A stretch of 7,669 bases of DNA from assembly GCA_041493205.1 (NCBI GenBank), contig JBGPYM010000149.1, forward strand, positions 1 through 7,669. Direction: 5' to 3'. The notes beneath the pieces are model-generated. The model saw only the letters and a program-made list of their open reading frames with translations. It was not told the origin of the DNA and did no database searches. How positions within the stretch are numbered: the first letter of the stretch is position 1; every line of letters begins with the position of its first letter. Source of the DNA: JBGPYM01 sp041493205. Lineage in GTDB: Bacteria > Bacteroidota > Ignavibacteria > UBA10030 > UBA6906. Made by a program: the position numbers and the translations under genes. This document shows positions 1 to 5,734 of this stretch, one piece after another.

Positions 1-1469
1 GGCTCCTGATCCCCCCGTCCCACCGTGGTCATCCGCGTAGCAGCAATCCCCTTCTTCACCAGCCACTCGCTCACGGCATCTGCTCTCCGCTGAGAGAGCC
101 GCTGATTGGTCCTCGGATTCCCCACGTTGTCGGTATAGCCCGCGATTTCGACACGAAGCTCGGGGTGCGCGACCATCGCGATGAACACGCGGTCGAGCGT
201 CGATTCGGACCCCTTCGTGAGCGTGGCGCTGCCGGTCTCGAAATTCACTCCTTCAAGGACGAGGCTCTTTCCCTTCTCGAGAGCGATCGGGACATCGTCC
301 TTCGGATCGAGCGGATTGGTTCCGTTCTTTACTTCCGTTCCGTCATCGACGCCGCCGCCATCGGTGTCGGCCTTCAGCGGATCGGTGTGGTATTTCTTTA
401 CTTCATCACCATCCATCAGCCCGTCACCATCAGTGTCGGAGTTCGTGGGATCAGTCTTGTATGTTTTCACCTCATCCCAATCGGACAGCCCGTCGCCATC
501 GGAATCGACGCGCAGCGGATCCGTCTTGTACTTGATGACTTCATCGCCGTCCGAAAGGCCATCGCCGTCGGTGTCGATCTTGAGCGGGTCGGTCTTGTAC
601 TTGAAGATTTCATCTCCGTCGGACAGGCCGTCACCGTCAGAATCCATTTTGAGCGGATTCGTCCGGTACTTCAAGACTTCCTCGCCATCGGGAATGCCGT
701 CCCCGTCGGTATCCGCGCGAAGCGGATTTGTCCGGTACCGCTTGACCTCTTCGCCATCTTTCAGGCCATCGCCGTCGGTATCGGGGTTTTTCGGGTCGGT
801 CCCGAACTTGCGTTCTTCGCCGTTGGTAAGGCCGTCGTTATCATCGTCGTCTGCATCGCTGCTGCCAAAGTAAAAATTGAGTCCCGCCTTCGCGGTCAGA
901 TAGCCGTTGGGGGTTTTCGACTTGCGCACGTCGATCCAGTTCCCGACGTTGGCCGCTCCGACGCTCAGGTCGAACGCGACGGTGCTGGACGCAAAGGATT
1001 CAAACCCCAGGCCGGCCGGCACAAAATAGGAATAACGCCAGACCCCGTCGAGCGGGTAGGCGCCGCCGGAGGAACCGCGCTGGTACGCCATGGCGCCCCC
1101 GCCGATATAAATGTACGGACTGAAGGCTCTCGAGGGATACAGGTGAATGTAGCCGACGAGTGCAGCGGGGATTGCAGTGACGCGCATGTACCCCTTGAAT
1201 GCGCCTGCGCCGAGGGATGTTGTCTGCTCGGTTTTCAGGACTTCATACCCTCCCATGAGGCCGAGGGAAAAATACTTGTGCAGTCCGTAGCGGAGAAACA
1301 TGTCGCCTCCCGGACCGATTTTCAGCGTGTTGTAATCGGTGATCCAGTAGTTCGCTCCGGCATGCAATCCCAGGGCCCATCTCCCCACGGTCAGCTGCGC
1401 GGAAGCGGGATCTGCTCCGAAGGATGTGAGGAGCATGATCGCGGCCAGTACACTTATGAGCTTCTTCAT
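1..1469 (-). CDS. OmpA-family outer-membrane protein with TSP3 repeats (3' end beyond window)
   Basis: This is a secreted outer-membrane protein predicted to tether the envelope to peptidoglycan. It begins at the ATG at 1469, with AAGGA 8 nt upstream. The visible part is 489 codons; the stop lies beyond the left edge. Residues 1-24 form a signal peptide (MKK, hydrophobic core, ASA-Q cleavage site). Residues 25-204 are rich in alternating Gly/aromatic strands, as in an OmpA-like beta-barrel. Residues 205-392 are eight thrombospondin type-3 repeats of the DTDGDGLSDGDE type, which bind calcium in this family. From residue 393 an OmpA C-terminal domain starts: NFETGSATLT, then GYTDNVG (444-450) and NQRLSQRRADAV (455-466). 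D447 and R462 sit where OmpA domains hold the diaminopimelate of peptidoglycan. The end of that domain is missing. It has its own likely promoter. Seen: domains and motifs. Inferred: location and tethering role. Confidence 0.93.
   Translation of the reverse strand, partial: MKKLISVLAAIMLLTSFGADPASAQLTVGRWALGLHAGANYWITDYNTLKIGPGGDMFLRYGLHKYFSLGLMGGYEVLKTEQTTSLGAGAFKGYMRVTAIPAALVGYIHLYPSRAFSPYIYIGGGAMAYQRGSSGGAYPLDGVWRYSYFVPAGLGFESFASSTVAFDLSVGAANVGNWIDVRKSKTPNGYLTAKAGLNFYFGSSDADDDDNDGLTNGEERKFGTDPKNPDTDGDGLKDGEEVKRYRTNPLRADTDGDGIPDGEEVLKYRTNPLKMDSDGDGLSDGDEIFKYKTDPLKIDTDGDGLSDGDEVIKYKTDPLRVDSDGDGLSDWDEVKTYKTDPTNSDTDGDGLMDGDEVKKYHTDPLKADTDGGGVDDGTEVKNGTNPLDPKDDVPIALEKGKSLVLEGVNFETGSATLTKGSESTLDRVFIAMVAHPELRVEIAGYTDNVGNPRTNQRLSQRRADAVSEWLVKKGIAATRMTTVGRGDQE
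294..857 (-). repeat. Eight tandem 69-nt units encoding TSP3 calcium-binding repeats
   Basis: Eight head-to-tail units of about 69 nt encode 23-residue thrombospondin type-3 repeats inside the OmpA-like protein (residues 205-392). Each has an acidic DxDGDG loop, then DGDE or DGEE, then a basic/aromatic stretch ending in TDP or TNP. The first unit is more acidic (DADDDDNDG). The sixth has Trp in place of the usual Gly (SDWDE). The last is the typical closing form DTDGGGVDDG followed by NPLDPKDD. Synonymous codons differ between units, so the array is not a very recent expansion. The periodicity also generates long, meaningless ORFs on the opposite strand. Confidence 0.92.
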
Positions 1470-1503
1470 CGGGGGTATCCTTCCGGTCAGATGTATATAG
1501 GAG

Positions 1504-1532
1504 AAGGTAGTGCTACTCTATTCAGAAATCAA
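1504..1532 (-). promoter_or_regulatory. Likely promoter of the OmpA/TSP3 gene
   Basis: Read on the minus strand there is TTGATT (1532-1527), a 17-nt spacer, and TACCTT (1509-1504), about 35 nt before the ATG at 1469. The predicted leader is short and contains the AAGGA ribosome site. The -10 box fits TAnnTT and equals the one before the BNR gene at 5702-5697. Assignment is by pattern only. Confidence 0.45.
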
Positions 1533-1589
1533 CCCTCGTCCGGCCCCTCCACCGGTCGCATTATCTATGGAAATGACCAAAATGAGGAT

Positions 1590-2351
1590 TTACTCGACCT
1601 TTCTCGCCAGGACAAATGGATGGGGGCCGTCGTTGGACTTCGTCACAAAGACAGAGATTTCTATGTCACGAAAGCCACATTCGCGCAAGGTGCTGTAGAG
1701 AAAATCCAAGGGATATGAATGCATCTCCATCAGGGAAGTGAAACGCCCTTTCGCAATTGCGCGACGTTTCAGGGCATGTCTGAATCTCACAACTGAGGAT
1801 CTGATCTGATACGGCAGTCTTACCCAGCGCGGGGCATCCACGGGCCAAGCCGCAATGGGCAAATGTATCATCATGCTCCCCCCTCTTCGGAGGACTCTGA
1901 AGATTTCCCGGAAATAGGAAGTTGCATCATCCATGGAATTGAGATGCTGAAAAACATGTGTTGAGAAGACTGCCGTTACCGACGCATCAGGGAGAGGGAT
2001 GTTGTTCCCATCCACTACATGGAACGATACGTTTTCATCACCAACATGCTTGCGTGCATAGTCAATCATTGCATCGGAAACGTCCAAAGCGTGGAGTCCG
2101 AGAAAATAACTGCCCATGGGGCCCGTCAAACGCCCCGCGCCGCATCCAATCTCCAGTCCCACCTTGTTGTCAATCCCGTACTTCTCCCAATGGAGAATGA
2201 AATCGGACCAGTCCCTCCGGCCCAACTCGTAGAATTCTCTGTCTGTCCAGGGATTTGGGCCTCCCTTGTGTTTGTCCTTCCATGCTGCGACAGCCCACAG
2301 GGGATCAGTCCTTCCCCACATTTTCCATTCGATGTTGGACTTCACTGCCAT
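1590..2351 (-). CDS. Class I SAM-dependent methyltransferase
   Basis: The product is a Methyltransf_11/25-type enzyme of 253 residues from the chosen ATG at 2351. Motif I is LEIGCGAGR (residues 66-74), which binds SAM. It is followed by the acidic strand-2 end ALDVSDAMI (D90), an adenine-binding region with D114 (VVDGNNIPLPD), and the post-motif strand VFSTHVFQHL, then LRRGGSMMIHLP. The substrate cannot be read from the sequence. The frame stays open up to 2642, but that would run across tRNA-Gln on the other strand, so the long form is rejected. The ATG at 2351 has AGGG 5 nt upstream; the ATG at 2366, with GGAAG upstream, is the alternative. Base composition here is visibly less GC-rich than in the BNR and regulator genes, and codon choice is more relaxed, which may point to acquisition. 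It stands alone, 120 nt before the OmpA gene. Family is certain; start and role are less so. Confidence 0.85.
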   Translation of the reverse strand: MAVKSNIEWKMWGRTDPLWAVAAWKDKHKGGPNPWTDREFYELGRRDWSDFILHWEKYGIDNKVGLEIGCGAGRLTGPMGSYFLGLHALDVSDAMIDYARKHVGDENVSFHVVDGNNIPLPDASVTAVFSTHVFQHLNSMDDATSYFREIFRVLRRGGSMMIHLPIAAWPVDAPRWVRLPYQIRSSVVRFRHALKRRAIAKGRFTSLMEMHSYPLDFLYSTLRECGFRDIEISVFVTKSNDGPHPFVLARKVE

Positions 2352-2510
2352 ACATTCCCTTTGCATAGAGAAAAACTTCCATTCATGAAGGCCACCCACA
2401 TGATGAAGAGCTGCGTGAGGCAGTTCCTGTGTTTCAATATAGACAGTTTTCAGTCTCCGTGCCCCGACTTTCAGCGCGAGCGGGCCGAGGTCGGGGTCTG
2501 TCAGAATGCG

Positions 2511-2541
2511 TTGACACTTTCGAGGGAATTGCGTAAATTCG
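2511..2541 (+). promoter_or_regulatory. Promoter of the tRNA-Gln/tRNA-Glu unit
   Basis: A perfect TTGACA (2511-2516) is separated by 17 nt from TAAATTCG (2534-2541). The latter fits both a sigma-70 -10 (TAnnnT) and, with one mismatch, the Bacteroidota-type TAnnTTTG. Transcription would start near 2547, about 11 nt before the tRNA-Gln 5' end, a usual distance for a tRNA operon. Confidence 0.65.
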
Positions 2542-2557
2542 TTCTGCTTTTGTGTAT

Positions 2558-2628
2558 TGCCCCGTCGTCTAATGGCAAGACAGCAGACTCTGGATCTGCT
2601 TATCGAGGTTCGAATCCTTGCGGGGCAG
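2558..2628 (+). tRNA. tRNA-Gln (anticodon CUG)
   Basis: A complete cloverleaf is visible. The acceptor stem TGCCCCG pairs with CGGGGCA (2621-2627). The D-arm is GTC/GAC. The anticodon stem GCAGA/TCTGC encloses the loop CTCTGGA, with anticodon CTG at 2590-2592, reading CAG. The T-arm has the TTCGAAT loop. The discriminator base is G (2628), as normal for glutamine tRNAs. No CCA is encoded next, so the CCA end must be added by nucleotidyltransferase. The gene is transcribed together with tRNA-Glu, 43 nt downstream. Confidence 0.96.
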
Positions 2629-2671
2629 CAACCAATAGACAATAGTCCATTGACTGCTGTCCGTCGGTTCC

Positions 2672-2747
2672 GGCCTTATCGTCTAACGGTTTAGGACGTA
2701 GCCCTCTCAAGGCTGAAATACGGGTTCGATTCCCGTTAAGGCTACCA
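2672..2747 (+). tRNA. tRNA-Glu (anticodon CUC)
   Basis: A complete cloverleaf is visible. The acceptor stem GGCCTTA pairs with TAAGGCT (2737-2743), with a terminal G-U pair. The anticodon stem TAGCC/GGCTG encloses CTCTCAA, with anticodon CTC at 2706-2708, reading GAG. The T-arm is ACGGG-TTCGATT-CCCGT. Discriminator A (2744) is followed by an encoded CCA (2745-2747), unlike the other two tRNAs of the window. It is the second gene of the unit and is followed immediately by a strong hairpin. A decoder with a U-containing Glu anticodon must lie elsewhere in the genome. Confidence 0.96.
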
Positions 2748-2791
2748 ACGACAAAGGGCTCCGGATATCTTATCCGGAGCCCTTTGTCGTT
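2747..2791. terminator. 21-bp perfect hairpin, probably a bidirectional terminator
   Basis: Two perfectly complementary 21-nt arms (2747-2767 and 2771-2791) flank the 3-nt loop TCT. The core is AAAGGGCTCCGGATA. The left arm begins at the last base of tRNA-Glu. The structure sits between that gene and the converging DUF1801 gene, whose stop codon is 34 nt away on the other side, so it could stop transcription from both directions. There is no long U-tract, only the AAAG/CTTT ends within the stem. Confidence 0.75.
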
Positions 2792-2824
2792 CAACCGCTC
2801 TCCCCTCTCACCTTCAATTCTTCT

Positions 2825-3247
2825 TTAGTGTCTTGTCGATCCCTTTTTCACATCTTCTTCAATCCTGAACTTCACAATTTTCCTCACCAGGGGGGCGGGA
2901 ATTTTCTTCTCCAGCGGAAACTGGATGGCTCCCTTTGAAGTTTTGTATGCTGCCAATTCGGATTTGAACACTCGAATAGGTGAACTCGTCGGATAGAAAC
3001 CGATGTGCTTCTCGTACCCCGCAAAGTAGACCAGCACACCGTTCACTCTGAACGCCGGAATATTGTAACTGATGACTTCGTCCGCGTGCGGTGCGGCGCG
3101 TTGAATGATCTTCCGCAACTCTTCCGCCTTCCGCCGTACCGGGACGGGGAGCGCGCGCATGTACTGATCGACCGCGCTGAATTTGGTCCTTCGGCGATTA
3201 AGGACAGCTTTGAAAACTGTAGTTTTTTTGAATATCCGGATACTCAT
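2825..3247 (-). CDS. DUF1801 (YdhG/YdeI-like) protein
   Basis: The product is 140 residues and belongs to the DUF1801 family (Pfam PF08818), small cytoplasmic proteins. Bacillus members (YdhG) have been linked to intracellular iron handling; the role here is not established. The family core runs from about residue 23: KFSAVDQYM, then ADEVISYNIPAF (55-66), NGVLVYFAGYEKHIGFYP (69-86), YKTSKGAIQFPL (101-112) and IVKFRIEED (124-132). Family members usually start just before the KFSAVDQY equivalent, so the 20-odd basic residues in front are unusual. No other in-frame start exists there, so the ATG at 3247 is kept, although no clear ribosome site precedes it. It is divergent from the sigma-factor gene, with only 26 nt between start codons, and shares the hairpin at 2747-2791 as terminator. 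Confidence 0.88.
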   Translation of the reverse strand: MSIRIFKKTTVFKAVLNRRRTKFSAVDQYMRALPVPVRRKAEELRKIIQRAAPHADEVISYNIPAFRVNGVLVYFAGYEKHIGFYPTSSPIRVFKSELAAYKTSKGAIQFPLEKKIPAPLVRKIVKFRIEEDVKKGSTRH

Positions 3248-3273
3248 TCAGTATATCAGAGAATGAAGGCACA

Positions 3274-3831
3274 ATGCACCCCCCACCGGAATCAACGTTC
3301 CTCACAGATCTGAATGAGAATATCGGGATCGTCCACCGGGTGTGCCGTGCCTATTTCTTCGGGGATGCCGATGAACGCGAGGACGTATTTCAGGAAATCA
3401 TGTACCAACTCTGGAAATCATATCCGCGCTTCAGGGGTGAATCGAAAATATCGACGTGGATGTACACGGTGGCTCTGCAGACGGCGATGACACACGTCCG
3501 GCGGAGTCGCCGGAAACCCCCGCATATCGAATTGACGGAGCGCAGTGCGCTCGCAGCCGATATGAACGAGCAAATGCACCGCGACGAGGAGGTCCACCTG
3601 CTGTATGAAGCAATTGAAACATTATCCGACGTCGACAAGGCGATCATCGCATCGCGGGTGAGAAAAGAATTCAAAACGGTAGGCGGGTATGTCTGGGCCG
3701 CGATCGTGTACCAGATAATCCTCTATTCGTTCCTCACGCACACGCTCGTTCGCAACTGGGGGAACATGAACATCGTGCTTCTCTGTTGTGCCGGCGTGGG
3801 GCTCTGTTCAAGAAGCGGTTGGATTGGGTAG
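3274..3831 (+). pseudogene. ECF sigma factor lacking region 4, fused in frame to a membrane-protein fragment
   Basis: Residues 1-126 match an ECF sigma-70 factor. Region 2 is complete: YFFGDADEREDVFQEIMYQL, then FRGESKISTWMYTVALQTA, which binds core polymerase and the -10 element. The helix LLYEAIETLSDVDKAIIA then leads to where region 4 should begin. There the protein changes abruptly at about residue 127 (nt 3652) into membrane-protein sequence, with hydrophobic segments GGYVWAAIVYQIILYSFLT (137-155) and MNIVLLCCAGVGL (165-177). The frame ends at TAG 3829-3831. The whole sigma-4 helix-turn-helix, which recognises the -35 element in this family, is missing. The simplest reading is a deletion joining two adjacent genes. 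It is an intact ORF of 185 codons, so a hybrid protein could still be made, but normal sigma function is unlikely. The start at 3274 has AAGG 4 nt upstream. Confidence 0.8.
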
Positions 3832-4040
3832 GGGTCCCTCTGAGCTGCGCGATCATCGTCGTGGTCACGTTTTCGCTGTTCGTCGGAGGGGGGATTGAAA
3901 CTCACCCCCTAGGGGCCGCACTGCTCTTCGCCATTTGAGTCGGCATGTCACTTATCGCAATCCGCTCCGAAAACAAGAACCGGTTCATTGGGCCACTCCG
4001 GCAACTTGCTCTGATCCTTGAAGATCTCCGGCGATCTTGA
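3652..4040 (+). pseudogene. Remnant of a small multi-pass membrane protein (frameshift and in-frame TGA)
   Basis: Coding-like sequence continues past the TAG of the sigma fusion in another frame. Up to about 3800 it is in the sigma frame (RKEFKTVGGYVWAA). One lost base, plausibly in the G-run 3798-3801, shifts it to the frame reading ALFKKRLDWVGVPLS, then CAIIVVVTFSLFVGGG and LGAALLFAI. TGA at 3936-3938 follows, and the same frame continues as VGMSLIAIRSENKNRF up to TGA at 4038-4040. Reading the first TGA as an original TGG (Trp) gives an unbroken fourth hydrophobic segment. The parent was thus probably a four-helix protein encoded just after the sigma gene and perhaps its partner or anti-sigma. 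Its start codon and N-terminus are absent. I do not recognise a named family. Sequencing or assembly errors could explain single lesions, less easily all of them together. Confidence 0.65.
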
Positions 4041-4063
4041 ACCAGGATTCAGCAAGCCCATGA

Positions 4064-4363
4064 TTATCCGCCGGCAATTGCGCCGACGATCAGAAACGGT
4101 TCCCTTCCCGAGGCGACGTCGGCCGGAAGCTGCGTGTCGGGCGGCACAAGCGAGAAATCCTGCTTGCACGCAAAGAAGCGAATGAAGGGCCGGCGCTGCT
4201 GTGTCGCATGATCACGGATTGCGCCCCGCAACATCGGGTAGCGGGATTCCAGGGCGTCCAGCGCGGTCCGCTGCGTCACGGGGCCGGAGAGATCGATCAG
4301 GACCTCCCCCCCCACACGCGCGAGCGTGCGCAAATGGGGCGGGAGGACAATGCGAATGGTCAT
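4064..4363 (-). CDS. MoaD/ThiS-like beta-grasp protein ending in Gly-Gly
   Basis: The product is a 99-residue ubiquitin-like beta-grasp protein. It begins MTIRIVLPPHLRTLA, has the central helix RTALDALESRYPML (32-45), and closes with PPDTQLPADV (75-84) and FLIVGAIAGG. The C-terminal Gly-Gly is the residue pair that is adenylated and thiocarboxylated in MoaD and ThiS for sulfur transfer. The start is the ATG at 4363, which overlaps the stop of the BNR gene by 4 nt (ATGA), so translation is coupled. The frame is open further upstream to 4486, but only as a shadow of the BNR gene. No MoaE, MoeB, ThiF or other cofactor gene is in the window, so assignment to molybdopterin or thiamine synthesis is not supported. 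A sulfur-carrier or protein-modifier role tied to its operon partner is inference. Confidence 0.85.
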   Translation of the reverse strand: MTIRIVLPPHLRTLARVGGEVLIDLSGPVTQRTALDALESRYPMLRGAIRDHATQQRRPFIRFFACKQDFSLVPPDTQLPADVASGREPFLIVGAIAGG

Positions 4364-5547
4364 GGCAACGATTGCACCTCTACCGACAGAACGGCAGGGA
4401 GGTCGCGCACGATCGCCGACCAGTGATCGCCGCCATCGGCCGACGCGTATACCTGGCCGCCGGTGGTCCCAAAATAGACTCCGCATGAATCGAGTTGATC
4501 GACGGTCATTGCATCACGGAGGACGTTCACGTAGCAGTCTTGCTGCGGAAGTCCGTTCGTCAGCGCCTCCCATTCGTTGCCGCCCTTGCGGCTGCGGTAC
4601 ACGCGGAGCTTCCCGTCGGGTGGATAGTGCTCGCCGTCGCTCTTGATGGGGACGACGTAGATCGTCTCCGGCTCGTGCGCGTGAACGTCGATCACAAACC
4701 CGAAATCTGTCGGCAGGTTCCCGCTCACTTCATGCCATGAATCTCCGGCGTCATCGCTGCGCATCACATCCCAGTGCTTCTGCATGAAAAGGACATTCGG
4801 CCGCGACCGGTGCATCGCGACGTGGTGGACGCAATGACCGATTTCCGCATTGGGATCGGGAATGTATTGCGAGACGAGCCCGCGGTTGATCGGCTTCCAC
4901 GTCGCGCCGCCGTCGTCCGTCCGAAACGCGCCCGCCGCGGAGATCGCGATGACGATCCTTTTGGGATTCACGGGGTCCAGGATGATTGTGTGCAGGCACA
5001 TCCCTCCCGCCCCCGGCATCCACTGGGGACCCGTGCCGTGGCCCCGCAACCCGGAGAGCTCCTGCCACGTCTTTCCGCCATCCACGCTCTTGAAGATGGC
5101 CGCATCCTCGACCCCGGCAAACACCGTGTCGGGGTCGGTATACGACGGCTCGAGATGCCAGACCCTTTTGAATTCCCACGGGTGCTGGGTCCCGTCATAC
5201 CATTGATGCGTCGTCAGCGCCTTCCCCGACTTCTCCGACGTGTCATAGACGAATTTGTTGCTTTCGCCCATGGGCATCCCTTCCGGCGATTTCAGCTCCT
5301 GCCCGGCGGGCGTCCCGGGCTGGAGCCATGTGTTGCCGCCGTCGTCGGATCGCTGAATGATCTGGCCAAACCACCCGCTCGTCTGAGAGACATAGATACG
5401 ATTGGGGTCGACGGGGGAGCCCTTGACATGATAGACCTCCCACCCGGCGAAATGGGGGCCGCTGACCTTCCACTGCTTGCGCTTCCCATCCGATGAAAGA
5501 ATGAATGCGCCCTTACGGGTTCCGACAAGAACTCGCACGCTGCTCAT
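4360..5547 (-). CDS. BNR/Asp-box repeat beta-propeller protein (sialidase-like fold)
   Basis: The product has 395 residues and is built of sialidase/WD40-type propeller blades. Six Asp-boxes (SxDxGxxW) are visible: SDDGGNTW (67-74), SVDGGKTW (154-161), TDDGGATW (210-217), SDDAGDSW (264-271), a degenerate SRKGGNEW (319-326) and SADGGDHW (369-376). Such proteins are often annotated as exo-alpha-sialidases or glycosyl hydrolases. The arginine triad of true sialidases is not obvious here, so enzymatic activity is not claimed. No signal peptide is present (MSSVRVLVGTRKGAF), so it should be cytoplasmic, unlike most secreted BNR proteins. The region GHGTGPQWMPGAGGMC (169-184) and the His-rich HCVHHVAMH (238-246) are candidate active-site or ligand segments. 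The ATG at 5547 has an excellent AGGAGGAGG 7 nt upstream (5563-5555). It is the first gene of an operon with the MoaD/ThiS-like gene. Confidence 0.9.
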   Translation of the reverse strand: MSSVRVLVGTRKGAFILSSDGKRKQWKVSGPHFAGWEVYHVKGSPVDPNRIYVSQTSGWFGQIIQRSDDGGNTWLQPGTPAGQELKSPEGMPMGESNKFVYDTSEKSGKALTTHQWYDGTQHPWEFKRVWHLEPSYTDPDTVFAGVEDAAIFKSVDGGKTWQELSGLRGHGTGPQWMPGAGGMCLHTIILDPVNPKRIVIAISAAGAFRTDDGGATWKPINRGLVSQYIPDPNAEIGHCVHHVAMHRSRPNVLFMQKHWDVMRSDDAGDSWHEVSGNLPTDFGFVIDVHAHEPETIYVVPIKSDGEHYPPDGKLRVYRSRKGGNEWEALTNGLPQQDCYVNVLRDAMTVDQLDSCGVYFGTTGGQVYASADGGDHWSAIVRDLPAVLSVEVQSLP

Positions 5548-5583
5548 CAGCGGACCTCCTCCTGGTTTGTTAAAGAACTGCTC

Positions 5584-5670
5584 CTACGCGGGCCAATTGC
5601 TCGGCGTGAACTTGCCGGGCATGAAGTAATCGAACGCACCGCCACTTATTCGACACCCGGCGCGGCACAC
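5584..5670 (-). CDS. Possible 28-codon leader ORF before the BNR gene
   Basis: In the leader of the BNR operon the minus strand has a GTG-started frame of 28 codons ending in TAG (5586-5584). Its second half reads FDYFMPGKFTPSNWPA, unlike random translation, and two Cys lie at positions 2 and 6. It would begin about 18 nt after the predicted transcription start and end 36 nt before the BNR ATG. A purine stretch GGGA abuts the GTG, too close for a normal ribosome site. It may be a real small protein, a leader peptide, or the decayed end of a lost gene. No family is recognised. Confidence 0.25.
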   Translation of the reverse strand: MCRAGCRISGGAFDYFMPGKFTPSNWPA

Positions 5671-5694
5671 TCCCGATGCGACCGTGGGGAGATT

Positions 5695-5724
5695 CTAAGG
5701 TAGTGGTTCCGGGGAATTTGTCAA
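5695..5724 (-). promoter_or_regulatory. Likely promoter of the BNR-MoaD operon
   Basis: On the minus strand a perfect TTGACA (5724-5719) is followed after 16 nt by TACCTTAG (5702-5695), which fits TAnnTTTG with one mismatch. Transcription would start near 5688, giving a leader of about 140 nt, long enough for a regulatory element or the small ORF described at 5670-5584. It lies back to back with the tRNA-Arg promoter, 10 nt away. Confidence 0.5.
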
Positions 5725-5734
5725 GTCATCATCC

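Noticed and set aside
165..1718. Very long plus-strand frame (about 517 codons) with periodic Ile/Val/Gly-rich translation, and a second Ser/Pro-periodic one at 181-873.
   Set aside because: Both are antisense shadows of the 69-nt TSP3 repeats of the OmpA gene, whose minus-strand reading gives a coherent protein with signal peptide and known domains.
2352..2642. Extension of the methyltransferase to an ATG at 2642.
   Set aside because: It would read antisense through the whole tRNA-Gln and its promoter, and the added residues resemble no methyltransferase N-terminus; internal starts with ribosome sites exist.
2019..2645. Plus-strand 208-codon frame opposite the methyltransferase and running into tRNA-Gln.
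   Set aside because: Its translation shows no domain, it overlaps a tRNA, and the opposite strand encodes clear SAM-binding motifs.
2629..2671. Short direct repeat CAATAG in the spacer between the two tRNAs, considered as an attachment-site trace.
   Set aside because: It is too short and common, with no integrase, no duplicated tRNA end and no mobile gene nearby.
3936..3938. TGA read as tryptophan (recoded genetic code).
   Set aside because: TGA serves as a normal stop in the BNR and cupin genes and Trp is encoded by TGG throughout, so a nonsense mutation or sequence error is simpler.
3948..4169. Minus-strand 73-codon frame, ending in a stretch such as FKDQSKLPEWPNEPV, after the MoaD-like gene.
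   Set aside because: Its first half is a shadow of the MoaD-like gene and its second half is antisense to the membrane-protein remnant; no ribosome site or family was seen.
4364..4486. N-terminal extension of the MoaD/ThiS-like protein.
   Set aside because: It lies entirely within the BNR gene in another frame and is Arg-rich shadow sequence; the ATG at 4363 fits the family and the coupling overlap.
4774..5496. Plus-strand 240-codon frame opposite the BNR gene.
   Set aside because: It is a GC-rich antisense shadow of the Asp-box protein, Arg/Pro-rich and without recognisable motifs.
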